From contig JBBDQU010000056.1 in NCBI GenBank assembly GCA_040905865.1, positions 1 to 64,000 on the forward strand: a stretch of DNA of 64,000 nucleotides, read 5' to 3'. Every line of letters begins with the position of its first letter. Position 1 is the first letter of the stretch. Both the position numbers and the translations under genes were made by a program. The notes under the pieces are model-generated. The model made no database searches and was not told the origin of the DNA. It saw only the letters and a program-made list of their open reading frames with translations. The DNA comes from Alphaproteobacteria bacterium (GTDB lineage: Bacteria; Pseudomonadota; Alphaproteobacteria; UBA8366; GCA-2717185). Positions 18,692 to 27,031 of this stretch are shown here, one piece after another.

Positions 18692-19833
18692 TTTCCGGCA
18701 ACGACCGACACGCCACGCCGTTAACGCTGACCAGGAAACTCTGGCAGATAAACTGGTCGTTGGTCTTGCTGATCGTGCTGGTCGCCGGCATCGGCTTCGC
18801 CATGCTGTATTCCGCCGCCAATGGCAGCTTCACGCCCTGGGCGTCGATGCAGATGGTTCGCTTCGGGGTCGGACTCATCCTCATGATCGGCATCGCATTG
18901 ATCGATATCCGGATCTGGATGCGTTACGCCTATCTCATCTACGGGCTGACGCTGATACTGCTGCTGGGCGTCGAATTTGCCGGTGTCATCAAAGGCGGTG
19001 CAAAACGATGGATTGATCTCGGGTTTTTCCTGATTCAGCCCTCCGAATTCGTTAAGATCGCCCTGGTTCTGGCGCTCGCTCGTTATTTCCATCGCCTCAA
19101 TATCGAGGATATCAGCAACCCACTCACGCTGATCACGCCGCTGGCGCTTGTCGGCATCCCTTTCGCGCTGGTGCTGCGCCAGCCGGACCTTGGCACGGCA
19201 TTGCTGATTCTGATGGGCGGCGGCGCCGTATTCTTCGCCGCCGGCGTGCGACTGTGGAAATTCGCACTGGTCGTTGCTGTCGGCGCGACGGCGGTGCCTG
19301 TCGGCTGGACCTTCCTGCACTCCTATCAGCAGGAGCGCATCCTGACCTTTCTGACGCCGGAACGCGATCCCCTGGGCGCCGGGTATCACATCCTGCAATC
19401 GAAGATCGCACTGGGTTCCGGCGGCATGTTCGGCCGCGGCTTCATGGAAGGCACGCAGAGCCATCTCAATTTCCTGCCGGAAAAGCAGACCGACTTCATC
19501 TTCACCATGCTCGCGGAGGAATTCGGCCTTGTTGGCGGGCTGGGGCTGCTCAGCCTCTATACCGTTCTCTGCCTGTACGGCGTCGCCATCGCATTGCGCA
19601 GCAGCAGTCATTTTGGCCGGCTGGTCGCCATTGGCGTCACCTTCACCTTCTTCCTGTTCGTTTTCATAAACATTGCGATGGTGATGGGCCTTGTGCCTGT
19701 CGTCGGCCTGCCGCTGCCGCTGATTTCATACGGCGGGACAGCAATGCTGACGGTGATGGCCGGGTTCGGCCTGATGATCTGCGTCTATATCCATCGTGAC
19801 GTTCGCATGGGACGCAGCGGCGAGGGACGATGA
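18688..19833 (+). CDS. rodA: Rod shape-determining peptidoglycan polymerase RodA
   Basis: A 381-residue SEDS-family glycosyltransferase with about ten transmembrane helices. Family motifs include VIKGGAKRWIDLGFFLIQPSEF, LRQPDLGTALL, QSHLNFLPEKQTDFIF and the C-terminal GLPLPLISYGGTAML. It polymerises lipid II into glycan strands and pairs with PBP2, whose gene it overlaps by four bases. Last gene of the mre-mrd cluster. Confidence 0.97.
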   Translation: MISGNDRHATPLTLTRKLWQINWSLVLLIVLVAGIGFAMLYSAANGSFTPWASMQMVRFGVGLILMIGIALIDIRIWMRYAYLIYGLTLILLLGVEFAGVIKGGAKRWIDLGFFLIQPSEFVKIALVLALARYFHRLNIEDISNPLTLITPLALVGIPFALVLRQPDLGTALLILMGGGAVFFAAGVRLWKFALVVAVGATAVPVGWTFLHSYQQERILTFLTPERDPLGAGYHILQSKIALGSGGMFGRGFMEGTQSHLNFLPEKQTDFIFTMLAEEFGLVGGLGLLSLYTVLCLYGVAIALRSSSHFGRLVAIGVTFTFFLFVFINIAMVMGLVPVVGLPLPLISYGGTAMLTVMAGFGLMICVYIHRDVRMGRSGEGR

Positions 19834-19902
19834 GATCCCACCGCGGCATTGACGCGTCGTTCCGGAATGACGCCAATGACGGCGAAGTGATTATCCGCCT
19901 CC

Positions 19903-20649
19903 ATGTATGACCTGATCAAAGGATTCGCGCTGCCGCCGGCGAACCTGCTGGTCATTGTTCTTGCAGGTTATCTGCTGCGGCGGCGCCGTGCGGGATCGGT
20001 GTTGATGGCAACGGGGATTGTTGCCCTCTATCTGCTGAGCATCCCGTTCGTTTCATCCCATTTGCTGAAAATGCTGGAAGCCGGCATCGAGGCGCCCGGG
20101 CCGCAGGCGGCCCCGCCACAGGCCATCGTCGTGCTCTCCGCCGGCTATCTGGCCCTGCTACCGGAAGGGAGCCCCGTGACCGTCGACGCCATGACGCTCG
20201 ACCGCCTGCGGTTCGCGGTCCGGCGCCAACAGGAAACCGGCCTCCCCCTCCTCGTGACCGGCGGCAGCGGAAAACATGAAAGCCGCCCGCCCGTGGGCAG
20301 GCTGATGGCTGATTCGCTGCGACGCGATTTCGGGACGGATGCCGCCTGGGTGGAGGACAAATCGGCGACCACCCTGGAAAACGCAACGTTCAGTGCGGCT
20401 ATCCTGCTACCGCTGGGCGTTCGGTCGGTATATGTCGCCACACAGGGATGGCACCTGCCTCGGGCCATCGCGGCGTTTCGCGCCGCCGGCTTCACCGTAT
20501 GGCCGATTGCGGCGGGCTACACGAATACCGACTCAATGGAATTCGGGCCGAGTATCTTCATCCCGTCGGCGAAAGCGTTGCTGAACAGCTATTACGCCTT
20601 TCACGAAATGATGGGCCTGATCTGGTATCGGGCGGTCAAATTCGACTGA
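19903..20649 (+). CDS. YdcF/ElyC family protein (DUF218)
   Basis: A 248-residue protein with two N-terminal membrane helices and a DUF218 domain. Signatures are A-I-V-V-L-S-A-G-Y, L-L-V-T-G-G-S-G-K, DKSATTLENA, VATQGWHLPRA and the GY(T)N near the end. The E. coli relative ElyC affects envelope integrity and undecaprenyl-phosphate use, which fits its place after rodA, but the biochemical activity is unknown. A second DUF218 gene lies at 37518-38144; that one has a single N-terminal helix. Confidence 0.9.
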   Translation: MYDLIKGFALPPANLLVIVLAGYLLRRRRAGSVLMATGIVALYLLSIPFVSSHLLKMLEAGIEAPGPQAAPPQAIVVLSAGYLALLPEGSPVTVDAMTLDRLRFAVRRQQETGLPLLVTGGSGKHESRPPVGRLMADSLRRDFGTDAAWVEDKSATTLENATFSAAILLPLGVRSVYVATQGWHLPRAIAAFRAAGFTVWPIAAGYTNTDSMEFGPSIFIPSAKALLNSYYAFHEMMGLIWYRAVKFD

Positions 20650-20793
20650 TATGGGGCGTTTCCGCTTCTTCCCCCGCTATCGACAAACCGCAACCGCTTT
20701 GCTATACCCGGCGCGCCTGTCGGAGCGGAGCCTGTTTACAGGGACCTGCGACGGCGCGGCAATTCAAGCCCGGGACTATTGCCGGTGTTTTGG

Positions 20794-20869
<76 letters not shown>

Positions 20870-20877
20870 ATTAAATC

Positions 20878-20913
20878 AAAGGTTTGGACGGAAACGTCTG
20901 AGCCTTTATTTTG
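20878..20913 (+). terminator. Rho-independent terminator of tRNA-Lys
   Basis: Nine bases after the tRNA, a 13-bp stem including wobble pairs (20878-20890 with 20895-20907) closed by a GAAA tetraloop is followed by ATTTTG. This is a classic intrinsic terminator for the tRNA transcript. Confidence 0.8.
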
Positions 20914-21006
20914 TCGGATAATTGACGGCGCAAGACACCTGCCGGACGCATCGCGTCTTCGGATATGATGGTTCTTGTTTGCGGCTAAATTTTCCCGAGT
21001 TTCGGG

Positions 21007-22236
21007 TTGTGGCAATGGGAGGGTACCCTGTCCAGTTCAGCATCCGTTTTTCAGCTTAAAAACCAGGGTCCCATGTTCCTGATCGGACTGGGTCACGGCG
21101 CGACGCATTGGGTTGCGGGAACGTTCTACGTCCTGCTGCCTTTCATGACGAAGGATCTGGGATTGAGTTACACCCAGGCGGGGCTGCTGGTCTCCATCCT
21201 GCATGTCAGTTCGTTTTGCGCGAATATCGGCAGCGGCGCGGTGGTCGACATGACCGGCCGGCGGGTCGTTTTTCAGGTCCTTTCGCTGCTGGTCGGCGGC
21301 CTGGCGCTCATGATGTTCGGTTTCACGAGCCTGTATCTGGTGCTGTGCGCCATGGTCGCGCTGATCGGGGCAACGAACAATCTGTGGCATCCGCCGTCGC
21401 TGGCCTTTATTTCCGAAAAATATCCCGATAACAGGGGCTATGCCCTGTCAATTCATGCGACGGGCGCGAGCCTTGGCGACATGATCGCGCCGCTGGCCGC
21501 GGGCGCCGCGATCGCCTGGTGGTCGTGGCAGGGGTCGGCGGTGGCAAACGCCCTGCCGGTCTTCGTCGTAACGGCAATCTTCATATTCTATCTGCTGCCC
21601 CGAGATACGAAGAAGCAACCCGGTACCGGGTCCGTGACTGGCCTGCGGTCCTACCTGACGGATCTGGGCGGGCTGGTTCGGCGCAAGGCCGTGCTGGGCC
21701 TTTGCCTGATGGCCGCATTACGCTCGATGGCGCAGAATGGCCTGCTGATGTTTCTGCCGCTGTATCTGGCCGATGTCATGAAGGTGAGCCCGGTAATGCT
21801 TGGCGCGGCGATTGCCGGCATGCATCTGGGCGGCGTGATTGTTTCACCCATCGCCGGGATCCTGTCCGACAGGGTCGGGCGGCGGCCCGTCGTGATGTCG
21901 GGCATTGCCGCGACGACGATCATCATTGCCGGCCTGACCTTTGTCGACAATGCGGTGGTCTATGTGACCGCCGTGGCCGTGCTCGGGTTCGTTCTCTATG
22001 CCGTCCGCCCGGTCATTCACAGCTGGATGATGGACATGGCGCCGCCGGAAGTGCGCGGTTCGGCGACAAGCCTGCTGTTCGGCACCCAGGCGGGCCTGTC
22101 GGTCCTGATGCCGCTGATCGGCGGCGCGATTGCGGACGCCTATGGGCTGACGGAGGTGTTTTACCTCATTGCGGCAATCATGTTTGCCGCGAATTTCGTG
22201 GTCTTCCTGCTGCCGAACAGCCGGGCGACGGCGTGA
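21007..22236 (+). CDS. MFS transporter
   Basis: A protein of up to 409 residues with twelve predicted membrane helices in two sets of six, and a cytoplasmic loop in the middle around the RDTKKQPGTGS region. The motif-A-like loop D-M-T-G-R-R follows helix 2, and S-D-R-V-G-R-R-P lies in the equivalent loop of the second half. It exports or imports a small solute by proton coupling; the substrate cannot be told. The start is uncertain: TTG 21007, CTG 21028 after GGGAGGG, or ATG 21073 just before the first helix. The stop overlaps the DUF924 gene start (GTGA). Confidence 0.9.
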   Translation: MWQWEGTLSSSASVFQLKNQGPMFLIGLGHGATHWVAGTFYVLLPFMTKDLGLSYTQAGLLVSILHVSSFCANIGSGAVVDMTGRRVVFQVLSLLVGGLALMMFGFTSLYLVLCAMVALIGATNNLWHPPSLAFISEKYPDNRGYALSIHATGASLGDMIAPLAAGAAIAWWSWQGSAVANALPVFVVTAIFIFYLLPRDTKKQPGTGSVTGLRSYLTDLGGLVRRKAVLGLCLMAALRSMAQNGLLMFLPLYLADVMKVSPVMLGAAIAGMHLGGVIVSPIAGILSDRVGRRPVVMSGIAATTIIIAGLTFVDNAVVYVTAVAVLGFVLYAVRPVIHSWMMDMAPPEVRGSATSLLFGTQAGLSVLMPLIGGAIADAYGLTEVFYLIAAIMFAANFVVFLLPNSRATA

Positions 22237-22883
22237 GCACCCAAACCGTCCCGGCAATTATCGCCTTCTGGCTGGGTCCCGCGCTGGAAAATCCGGAGGC
22301 GGCAATGGCGCGCCGCGACTGGTGGTATGATGGCGGACCGGCGGTCGACGCGGCGATCGGGGAGCGGTTCGGCGCGCTCGTCCGGCAGGCCTGCCGGGGC
22401 GCGTTCCAGGACTGGCAGACAACCCCTGACGGCGCGCTGGCGTTGATTCTGCTGCTCGACCAGTTCACCCGGAACCTGTACCGGCACACGCCTGACGCCT
22501 GGTCGGGCGATAAATATGCCTTCGACGTCGTAAGCCGCGCCATTGCCGCGGAACTTGACCGGAACCTGCACCCGGTTTGCCGCATCTGGCTTTACCATCC
22601 GTTCCATCATTCGGAGCGCATCGAAGACCAGGACAACGGGGTACTGCTGCTGCGCGATCTCGAAAAGGCGGCGCCGCGCGAATGGCGGACCTATATCCGG
22701 CGCAGTATTACGGGATGGCGCCGGCATCGGGATATCGTCGCGCGCTTCGGGCGCTTTCCGCATCGAAACCATATCCTTGGCCGGAATAGCACTGAGGCGG
22801 AATTACAGTTCCTGGCCGGGAATGAAGAACGATTCGGGCAAGGCGCGATACCTGACGCGGGGACACGTACCGCCCCCGGATGA
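22233..22883 (+). CDS. DUF924 family protein
   Basis: A 216-residue soluble protein. GTG 22233 overlaps the transporter stop by four bases, so translation is coupled. Family features are the FWLGPA opening, the W-W-Y-D-G pattern, LALILLLDQFTRNLYR, and YHPFHHSERIEDQD. DUF924 proteins are all-helical, TPR-like, and of unknown biochemical function. The tail after NEERFGQG is short and variable. Confidence 0.9.
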   Translation: MSTQTVPAIIAFWLGPALENPEAAMARRDWWYDGGPAVDAAIGERFGALVRQACRGAFQDWQTTPDGALALILLLDQFTRNLYRHTPDAWSGDKYAFDVVSRAIAAELDRNLHPVCRIWLYHPFHHSERIEDQDNGVLLLRDLEKAAPREWRTYIRRSITGWRRHRDIVARFGRFPHRNHILGRNSTEAELQFLAGNEERFGQGAIPDAGTRTAPG

Positions 22884-22915
22884 CACCGGTTCGCCGGCAT
22901 CGCCTCGCTTCCCCT

Positions 22916-23725
22916 TCAGGGCGTCGGCACGCCGATGGCTTTCAGCCGCGTGTTCGCGCGGGCGGCCCGCGCCTTGAGGCCGTCGAGATAGGTGCTGACG
23001 TCGCTGCCGGGCAGGTTCAGCGCCCGGCACCCCATTTGCCAGTATTCCGCGATCTGCGCCTCGGTTTCGGCCGAGCCGCGGGCGATCTTGCCGTTCGCCT
23101 TGCAGGCGTCCACGATCTTTTTCATGGCGGCCTTGAACTTCGGATGCTCCAGATCGAGATGCACGCCGAGCTGGGCGCTAAGGTCCGAATGCCCGTAGGC
23201 GATCATGTCGATCCCGTCGACGGCGGCGATGGCCTCCACATTCTTCAGCCCTTCCAGCGACTCGATGGACGGGCAAAGGATGATGTTCTCGTTCGCCCAG
23301 GGTGCGTATTCGGTCGCGTGGCGAGCGCCGTAGCTCCTGTATTGCGTGTGCGGCCCCTGGCCCGACAGGCCGCGATTGCCGATGGGCGGATACTTGGCCA
23401 GTTCGACGATGGCCCGCGCCTCCTCGGCGTTGTTCACCTCCGAGATCTGGATGCCCATGATCCCCTGGTCCAGGATGCCGGGGATCATGTGCATGAAGGA
23501 TTTGTGCAGGCGCAGGACGGGCGACACGTCGGTCGCCTGGAACCAGCCCGCCAGCCTGGCGATGGTCTCTATGTCGAAGGCGCCGTGCTCGTGGTCGATC
23601 ATGACATAATCGAAACCGGATTCCTGGATGATCCAGGGGATACCGTGCGAGGTGAACTCCTTCAACTGGGTGCCCAGCGCCGCCCGCCCCTCGCGCACCG
23701 CGCGCCGAATGCTGTTCTCTTTCAT
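22916..23725 (-). CDS. HpcH/HpaI aldolase/citrate lyase family protein
   Basis: A 269-residue TIM-barrel class II aldolase-like protein. Motifs are DYVMIDHEHGAFD near the N-terminus, the metal-ligand region VNNAEEARAIVELAKYPPIG with GNRG, P-S-I-E-S-L-E-G-L (metal-binding Glu) and DLSAQLG. The family cleaves or forms C-C bonds of 2-keto acids such as 2-keto-3-deoxy sugar acids or hydroxyheptanedioate. There are no catabolic neighbours, so the substrate is open. ATG 23725 follows GGAGG closely. Confidence 0.9.
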   Translation of the reverse strand: MKENSIRRAVREGRAALGTQLKEFTSHGIPWIIQESGFDYVMIDHEHGAFDIETIARLAGWFQATDVSPVLRLHKSFMHMIPGILDQGIMGIQISEVNNAEEARAIVELAKYPPIGNRGLSGQGPHTQYRSYGARHATEYAPWANENIILCPSIESLEGLKNVEAIAAVDGIDMIAYGHSDLSAQLGVHLDLEHPKFKAAMKKIVDACKANGKIARGSAETEAQIAEYWQMGCRALNLPGSDVSTYLDGLKARAARANTRLKAIGVPTP

Positions 23726-23897
23726 GGCTGTCCGGCCTCCCTGCCGCAGGTAGGTGTCGTGCAGGGCGCGTCGCCGCGCCCGCCCTTCATGCGAGTCTCG
23801 GATACCGACGGCATTGTGGCAATACGCCCGATGCGGCCGCCGGGACGGGACGGCTTACCCGGCATCCCGGCGCGGAACCGGGACGATCCTGCGCCGA

Positions 23898-24419
23898 TCA
23901 TCCGTCGGCCAACCGCCGGATCGTCGCCATCGGCAGGAACAGCCGCCGGCCTTCGCCCGTGAACGGGATGAAACCGTACTTGCGGTAGAACGCGGCGGCC
24001 ACGTCGTCTCTCGCATCGACAATCACCGCGTGGACTGCGAGTGTCTGCGTTGCGAGCAGGATGCGGTTCAGGGCATCCATGAGCAGGTAAACACCCAGCC
24101 CTCTGCCCTTTATGTTGTCATCGACGGCCAGCCGACCGAGCAGGGCCGCCGGCACGGGATAGCGTGGCAGACGCGTCGCCTGGTCGGCCGGAAGGCTGTC
24201 CCGTTGAAAGCTGGTGGCGCTCAGGCTGTAGTAGCCGCAGACTTTCAGCGCGTCGGCTTGGATGGCCACGAAGACGCGGGCGACATCCCTCTTCACGTCC
24301 TGTGAAGCATAATCCCGGATGTAATTGTCGAGTTCAGCAGCGCCGCACGAGAAGGCCGCCCGGTCATGGATCTTGCTATTGAGCGGCGCTATCTGCCATG
24401 GCAAATGTGTCTGCCTCAA
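23898..24419 (-). CDS. GNAT toxin of a TacAT-like toxin-antitoxin system
   Basis: A 173-residue GCN5-type acetyltransferase of the TacT/AtaT toxin group. It has FSCGAAELDNYIRDYASQD at residues 24-42 or so, VCGYYSLSA, the LLGRLAVD strand, acetyl-CoA loop K-G-R-G-L-G, and the terminal FYRKYGFIPF. Characterised members acetylate the amino group of aminoacyl-tRNAs and block translation. The start overlaps the stop of the upstream DUF1778 antitoxin gene (ATGA), as expected for an operon where the antitoxin comes first. Confidence 0.9.
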   Translation of the reverse strand: MRQTHLPWQIAPLNSKIHDRAAFSCGAAELDNYIRDYASQDVKRDVARVFVAIQADALKVCGYYSLSATSFQRDSLPADQATRLPRYPVPAALLGRLAVDDNIKGRGLGVYLLMDALNRILLATQTLAVHAVIVDARDDVAAAFYRKYGFIPFTGEGRRLFLPMATIRRLADG

Positions 24420-24697
24420 CCGGCCGCCTTCTTGTATCTGGCGAACGCCTTGCGCAGCGCCGCATTGGGCGCCGGCGGGCTGGTCAGAGCGTCATAGAAG
24501 ACCTTCCAGTCCGGACCGGACAGTGTGACGATCTCGTTCTCGCGGATGACCTTCTCCGCCTCTTCCAGTGCCGTCGCGAGAACGAACTGGCTGACCGTCT
24601 TGTGCCGGTAGCCGGCCGCGCGCTGGAGCACGCTCTTCGACCCGGCGTCGAGGCGCACCTGCAGCCGGTCATCCTTGGCTTCCGCCGCTCGGGGCAT
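24416..24697 (-). CDS. DUF1778 antitoxin (TacA-like)
   Basis: A 93-residue DUF1778 protein with an N-terminal ribbon-helix-helix DNA-binding segment (DRLQVRLDAGSKSVLQRAA, then VSQFVLATALEEAEKVI) and a C-terminal toxin-neutralising stretch around LSGPDWKVFYDALTSPP. It should bind and inactivate the GNAT toxin and repress the operon. GGAGGA lies a few bases before the ATG. The candidate operator and promoter are just upstream at 24729-24757. Confidence 0.9.
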   Translation of the reverse strand: MPRAAEAKDDRLQVRLDAGSKSVLQRAAGYRHKTVSQFVLATALEEAEKVIRENEIVTLSGPDWKVFYDALTSPPAPNAALRKAFARYKKAAG

Positions 24698-24728
24698 GGC
24701 CGTCCTCCTTTTTTCGAATACGTTTTAT

Positions 24729-24757
24729 AGTGTACTCACAAATGGAGCACATTTCAA
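24729..24757 (-). promoter_or_regulatory. Promoter and operator of the tacAT-like operon
   Basis: On the minus strand TTGAAA (24757-24752) and TACACT (24734-24729) are separated by 17 bases, a good sigma-70-type promoter about 32 bases before the antitoxin start. Between and across them lies an imperfect inverted repeat, TGTGCTC-N7-GAGTACA (24751-24731), matching 6 of 7 positions, well placed as an autorepression site for the ribbon-helix-helix antitoxin. Confidence 0.55.
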
Positions 24758-24851
24758 GGAGTATCGTTAAAGCCGGTCCGCCATGGTCCGTCCCCGGTCC
24801 AGAAGGGATGCCGTTCCAGCGATCATGCCAGAACCGGCGACAGGGCACTAT

Positions 24852-24887
24852 TTATCAGCAGAACCGTATTATCAGCAGAACCGTATT
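24852..24887. repeat. 17-bp tandem repeat in the gap between the two TA modules
   Basis: ATCAGCAGAACCGTATT occurs twice head to tail (24854-24870 and 24871-24887); a decayed third copy may be at 24916-24932. The surrounding gap, 24698-25095, separates the two toxin-antitoxin operons and contains no convincing gene. The repeat could be a binding-site array or simply slippage. Confidence 0.7.
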
Positions 24888-25095
24888 TTCCCATCTGGCA
24901 ACGACAAAGGACGGCAATAATCAGCGAACAGTCGGCACAATTCCGTAAATAATGTTCACCGCTGCCCATTGCCAGGCAGTGTTAATGGTGTGGCATTCGG
25001 TGATGCGAAAGTCGCCGGGGTCGGGTCATTTATTTTGCACAGTGCTTTTCCCACCCGCCTGCGATGGTCCGGCGGTTCGGTCTTTCCCCGGATGC

Positions 25096-25536
25096 CTACG
25101 CGGCGTCGCCCACCGTCACGGTCAGCCGACGGCCCAGCACGGCCAGCGCGTCTTCCAGCCGGCCAATCTTGGTGGCGTGCCGCGGGTCCAGCATGCGGCG
25201 CACCTCGCCTTCGGCGACGCCCAGGCGACGGGCCAGCGCCGATTGCGACAATCCGGACGCACGCAGCGCCGCGCCCAGCGCGGCCTTCGCCGCGATCACC
25301 GTGCCGGGCGCGACGCAGGGGCGTCCGCGCGCAGGCGACGGGGCGGGCGCGTCCCTGCCTTCGGCAATCAATACGGCGAGCGCTTCCTCCAGCGCATCGG
25401 CGGCTTCCGCCAGCGCTTCGGCACTGTCCGCGCCGTCCGTGACGCAGCCTTCGAGGTCGGAGATGCGGGCGGTCACCCGCATGTCCCGGGGGGAGGGAGG
25501 GGAGAGGTCTACGGGGTAGAGATACTTCGTAGTCAT
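25096..25536 (-). CDS. hicB: HicB-type antitoxin with C-terminal HTH
   Basis: A 146-residue HicB antitoxin. The N-terminal domain has the partially degraded RNase H-like fold of the family (VTARISDLEGCVTDGADSAEALAEAADALEEAL), followed by a Pro/Ala linker. The C-terminal half is a Cro/Xre-like helix-turn-helix (LRASGLSQSALARRLGVAEGEVRRMLD) for operator binding. It lies 50 bases after hicA on the same strand, the usual toxin-first order. It should sequester HicA and repress the operon. Confidence 0.9.
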   Translation of the reverse strand: MTTKYLYPVDLSPPSPRDMRVTARISDLEGCVTDGADSAEALAEAADALEEALAVLIAEGRDAPAPSPARGRPCVAPGTVIAAKAALGAALRASGLSQSALARRLGVAEGEVRRMLDPRHATKIGRLEDALAVLGRRLTVTVGDAA

Positions 25537-25586
25537 CGTATGTGTCCCTAATCTCGGTCACATTAAAGATAATCGTACCGGGCGGA

Positions 25587-25799
25587 TCAGAAATCTTCCC
25601 GGGCGATGCCGAGGTCATGCAGCATGGCGTTGAGCAACCCGTGGCCGATTTCCTTCCGGCGGTCCTTCAACGTCGTGCGGCGACCGCCGAGATAGACCGT
25701 GCCGTGGCTGCCTTTGCCGCGCGTGGCGACGAGTTCGACCGCCAAACCGTGCGACTTGCCATATTTCCTGAGCCGCCGCAGGAACTCATTGCCGTTCAC
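25587..25799 (-). CDS. hicA: HicA-type mRNA interferase toxin
   Basis: A 70-residue double-stranded-RNA-binding-fold toxin. The active-site histidine lies in G-K-G-S-H-G-T-V-Y, the HicA signature, preceded by a helix with GNEFLRRLRKYG. It is slightly longer than many HicA proteins. HicA cuts mRNA independent of ribosomes and is neutralised by HicB, encoded directly downstream. The start is GTG 25799 with GGAG about nine bases before. A perfect palindrome 33 bases upstream is the likely operator. Confidence 0.9.
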   Translation of the reverse strand: MNGNEFLRRLRKYGKSHGLAVELVATRGKGSHGTVYLGGRRTTLKDRRKEIGHGLLNAMLHDLGIAREDF

Positions 25800-25831
25800 C
25801 GCCTGGCTCCAAGTCCTTACGAGGTCAATAA

Positions 25832-25853
25832 GATCGTACTTTTTTGTACGATC
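25832..25853. promoter_or_regulatory. Palindromic operator upstream of hicAB
   Basis: GATCGTAC (25832-25839), a six-base T spacer, and GTACGATC (25846-25853) form a perfect 8-bp inverted repeat. It lies 33-54 bases before the hicA start and just downstream of a TTGATG hexamer on the minus strand, so it would overlap the promoter. It is a natural binding site for the HicB helix-turn-helix. Confidence 0.6.
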
Positions 25854-25935
25854 ATCAAGGAAAAAATCCGACGTTTCTATACGATATTCCTTCCGGCGGT
25901 CGTTCCGCGTGAAGCGGCGGCTGGCGGGGTCGGCC

Positions 25936-26904
25936 CTATGCCGCGTCGAGCAGCGTCAGCCGCCACATCTCTCGCTCGTAACGCTCGAAATCGAAGCCTG
26001 TTGCCGAATGGATCGTGCAGCGGTTGTCCCAGACGACGATATCGCCTGCCCGCCATTGCCATTTCACGGTGAAATCCGGCCCCGTGACGGTGGGCAGCAT
26101 GTCGCGCCAGATCAGGACGCTGTCATCCTCCACCCCTTCCAGGTCCCAGAAATCGAGATCTTCCGGGGAAACCGCCGCGCCCTTGGGCACGATGGCGCAG
26201 GTGGAGCTGTTCAGCCCGTAGAGCGCCGGTTCGCCCGTCACCGGATGCTCCAGGACCAGCGGCACCCGTCGCGGCGGGTTCGCCGCGCGCTGTTCCGGCG
26301 TCAGGATCGGGTAATTGGGCGAGTAACGGTTGATCTTGCGGTCGTGATGGGCGAGCGAGCACACCGCCTCCAGCCCGTCCAGCCGTCGCCGTGTGTCGTC
26401 ATCGAGCGCGGCATAGGCGCCGCGCATGTCGGCGAACAGGGTTTCGCCGCCGGCGGGCGGCGCGATGCGGCAGTGGAAGACCGAGCCGACCGGCGGGCGC
26501 TCCCGGAAGGTCGAATCGGTGTGCCAGACCGGCCGGCGCGTTTCCGGGTTGTAGCGGATGTCATCGTCGCTTTTCAGCGGCGGCACGATGGCAAGCTGGG
26601 CCTTCGGTTTGCCGGACTCGTCCCTGGTGTTGCCGATACGAAGGATCGGGTAGCCGGGCACCGACTTTCCCTCGCGCGCGGCCTGCATCTCCTCCTCGAC
26701 CCTGCCGAAGACGCGGGACCAGGCCACCAGATCCTGCGGCGGCAGTGCCGCGAGGTCATCGCCCCGGACCCCCAGCAGCCCGCCATGCGCCATCCACAGG
26801 CCATGGGCCCAGGACTGGAAATCGCTGTCCGCGAGATCGCTCCGCGTGACCTTGTCGATCAGGATGCCGAATTGCCCGTTCAACGTGGATGTCGGGTGTT
26901 TCAT
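25936..26904 (-). CDS. TauD/TfdA family 2-oxoglutarate dioxygenase
   Basis: A 322-residue Fe(II)/2-oxoglutarate-dependent dioxygenase. ATG 26904 has GGAGATCG immediately upstream and gives the normal family length; an upstream open frame belongs to antisense of the VOC gene. The iron triad is visible: V-W-H-T-D (HxD) in the middle and the distal His in RCTIHSATGFDFERY, with the 2-OG-binding Arg shortly after (YEREMWR). It probably hydroxylates a small organic acid or sulfonate. The VOC protein gene is next on the same strand, 127 bases upstream, suggesting a shared catabolic role. Confidence 0.92.
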   Translation of the reverse strand: MKHPTSTLNGQFGILIDKVTRSDLADSDFQSWAHGLWMAHGGLLGVRGDDLAALPPQDLVAWSRVFGRVEEEMQAAREGKSVPGYPILRIGNTRDESGKPKAQLAIVPPLKSDDDIRYNPETRRPVWHTDSTFRERPPVGSVFHCRIAPPAGGETLFADMRGAYAALDDDTRRRLDGLEAVCSLAHHDRKINRYSPNYPILTPEQRAANPPRRVPLVLEHPVTGEPALYGLNSSTCAIVPKGAAVSPEDLDFWDLEGVEDDSVLIWRDMLPTVTGPDFTVKWQWRAGDIVVWDNRCTIHSATGFDFERYEREMWRLTLLDAA

Positions 26905-27031
26905 ATCGATCTCCGGATAAATGAGACGGAGTTCAAGGCTAACCAGTCCCGTGCGCCGCGAAAAGCGTTTTTGCGGTAATTGGACGCCGTCGCCGTTATT
27001 TCCGCCTGACGGTTTGCGAACAGGCGGCGTT

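Noticed and set aside
24852-24932. CRISPR array
   Set aside because: The two 17-mers are directly abutting with no spacers and no cas genes are near.
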